From positions 1-64,000 of the forward strand of contig NZ_JBHSCH010000017.1 of NCBI RefSeq assembly GCF_042651065.1: DNA of 64,000 nt, given 5' to 3'. The notes beneath the pieces were generated by a model, which saw only the letters and a program-made list of their open reading frames with translations, ran no database searches and was not told the origin of the DNA. Position numbers and translations under genes: made by a program. This document shows positions 63,457-64,000 of the stretch, in pieces (positions within the stretch are counted from its first letter, which is position 1; each line of letters opens with the position of its first letter). This DNA comes from Pseudoroseomonas aestuarii (lineage in GTDB: Bacteria; Pseudomonadota; Alphaproteobacteria; Acetobacterales; Acetobacteraceae).

Positions 63457-64000
63457 ATGCCTCCGTGCTGGGCACGGTGATCCAGACGATGCGCGTCGGC
63501 GCCTCGGTCGGGTTGTCGAACATGTGCGGCACGGTGCTGGGGAAGCGGAAGGTGTCGCCCGCCTCCAGCAGGTGTGCCTCATGGTCCAGCCAGAGGCGCA
63601 GCGTGCCGGCCAGCACGTAGCCCGCCTTCTCCCCCTGGTGCTTGACGAAATCCGCGCCTGAGGAGCCGCCCGGGCTCAGCGTCAGCTCGTACATCTCCAT
63701 CCGCCCCGGCGCGTCCGGCGCCAGCGATTCCTTCAGCACGCCGGAGCGGGTGAGGCGCAGCAGCCGCCGCTGCGCGCGGCGCACGATGTAGCGCGGCGCC
63801 GGGCCGGTGGGCCGTTCCTCGAAGAAGAACGAGATCGGCACCTGGAGTGCCAGCCCGAGCAGCCGCAGGGTGCGGATGGAGGGGGTGGCCAGCCCGCGCT
63901 CCACCTGGCTGATCATGCCGATGGAAAGCCCGGTGCGCCGGCCCAGCTCCTGGATCGACAGCCCCAGCCGCTGCCGCAGCATCCGCACGCATTCCCCCAG
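63455..64000 (-). CDS. XRE-family regulator with C-terminal cupin domain (5' end beyond the window)
   Basis: An N-terminal helix-turn-helix (LRQRLGLSIQELGRRTGLSIGMISQVERGLATPSIRTL) is followed by a cupin domain (MEMYELTLSPGGSSGADFVKHQGEKAGYVLAGTLRLWLD, GDTFRFPSTVPHMFDNP). PuuR-like members of this class control polyamine or amino-acid catabolism. The frame is open to position 64000 (LGECVRMLRQ), so the true start is probably outside; the internal Met at 63988 is the alternative. The bound ligand is unknown. Confidence 0.88.
   Translation of the reverse strand: MGECVRMLRQRLGLSIQELGRRTGLSIGMISQVERGLATPSIRTLRLLGLALQVPISFFFEERPTGPAPRYIVRRAQRRLLRLTRSGVLKESLAPDAPGRMEMYELTLSPGGSSGADFVKHQGEKAGYVLAGTLRLWLDHEAHLLEAGDTFRFPSTVPHMFDNPTEAPTRIVWITVPSTEA

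Overview
The window is a very G+C-rich, gene-dense chromosomal segment with short intergenic gaps and many 4-bp ATGA/GTGA start-stop overlaps. Gene content and order point to an alphaproteobacterium, most likely an Acetobacteraceae/Roseomonas-like organism. The pointers are a FYDLN-type TIGR02300 protein beside aroA-cmk-rpsA, the chain sppA-ihfB-lapA-pyrF-trpF-trpB-trpA, a ccmCDEFGHI cytochrome c maturation operon, and DUF1194 and DUF3775 proteins. The lineage is inferred from gene content, not from a search. I see no rRNA, tRNA, CRISPR, prophage or transposase gene.

Layout. 1-244: two coding fragments, DsbD-like on + and a secreted protein on -, collide at about 90-116. 241-9839: a TSUP exporter, a 5'-nucleotidase family phosphatase, a peptide-type binding protein with a deaminase, an SMP-30 lactonase with a threonine-aldolase-like enzyme, and a DUF218 protein with a methyltransferase. 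10095-22392: a housekeeping block (aroA, cmk, rpsA, katE, sppA, ihfB, lapA, pyrF, trpF, trpB, trpA). 22481-29267: DUF2254, hisA, a ROK kinase, a sugar-acid dehydratase facing an HpcH/HpaI aldolase, a membrane hydrolase and GNAT. 29330-46208: a surface polysaccharide locus. 46294-53894: aldose epimerase, ketopantoate reductase-like protein, LOV histidine kinase, acs, Rieske protein, a repeat protein, EVE and YciI. 54005-59378: ccmCDEFGHI. 59535-64000: VWA protein, DUF3775, a small secreted protein, typA, and an XRE-cupin regulator cut by the right edge.

The polysaccharide locus is the main accessory region. A 908-residue Wza/SLBB export protein is divergent from a run of eleven genes: heparinase-like lyase, Wzz, Wzy-like ligase/polymerase, PglC-like priming transferase, PglE-like aminotransferase, GT4, WecB/WbpI-like epimerase, GT, PglF/WbpM-like dehydratase, WbpA-like dehydrogenase and WbpE-like aminotransferase. 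The set suggests two amino-sugar routes, a bacillosamine-type primer and a diamino-uronate. It lacks the matching N-acetyltransferases, a WbpB-type oxidase and a Wzx flippase.

Two families of short intergenic repeats recur. One is a hairpin centred on GGGGGAATTCATTCCCCC, with five copies, some followed by T-runs and so acting as terminators. The other is an AT-rich AAGAAG/CTTCTTTTT element, with three copies. A 14-bp tandem repeat lies between a small ORF and the SLBB gene.
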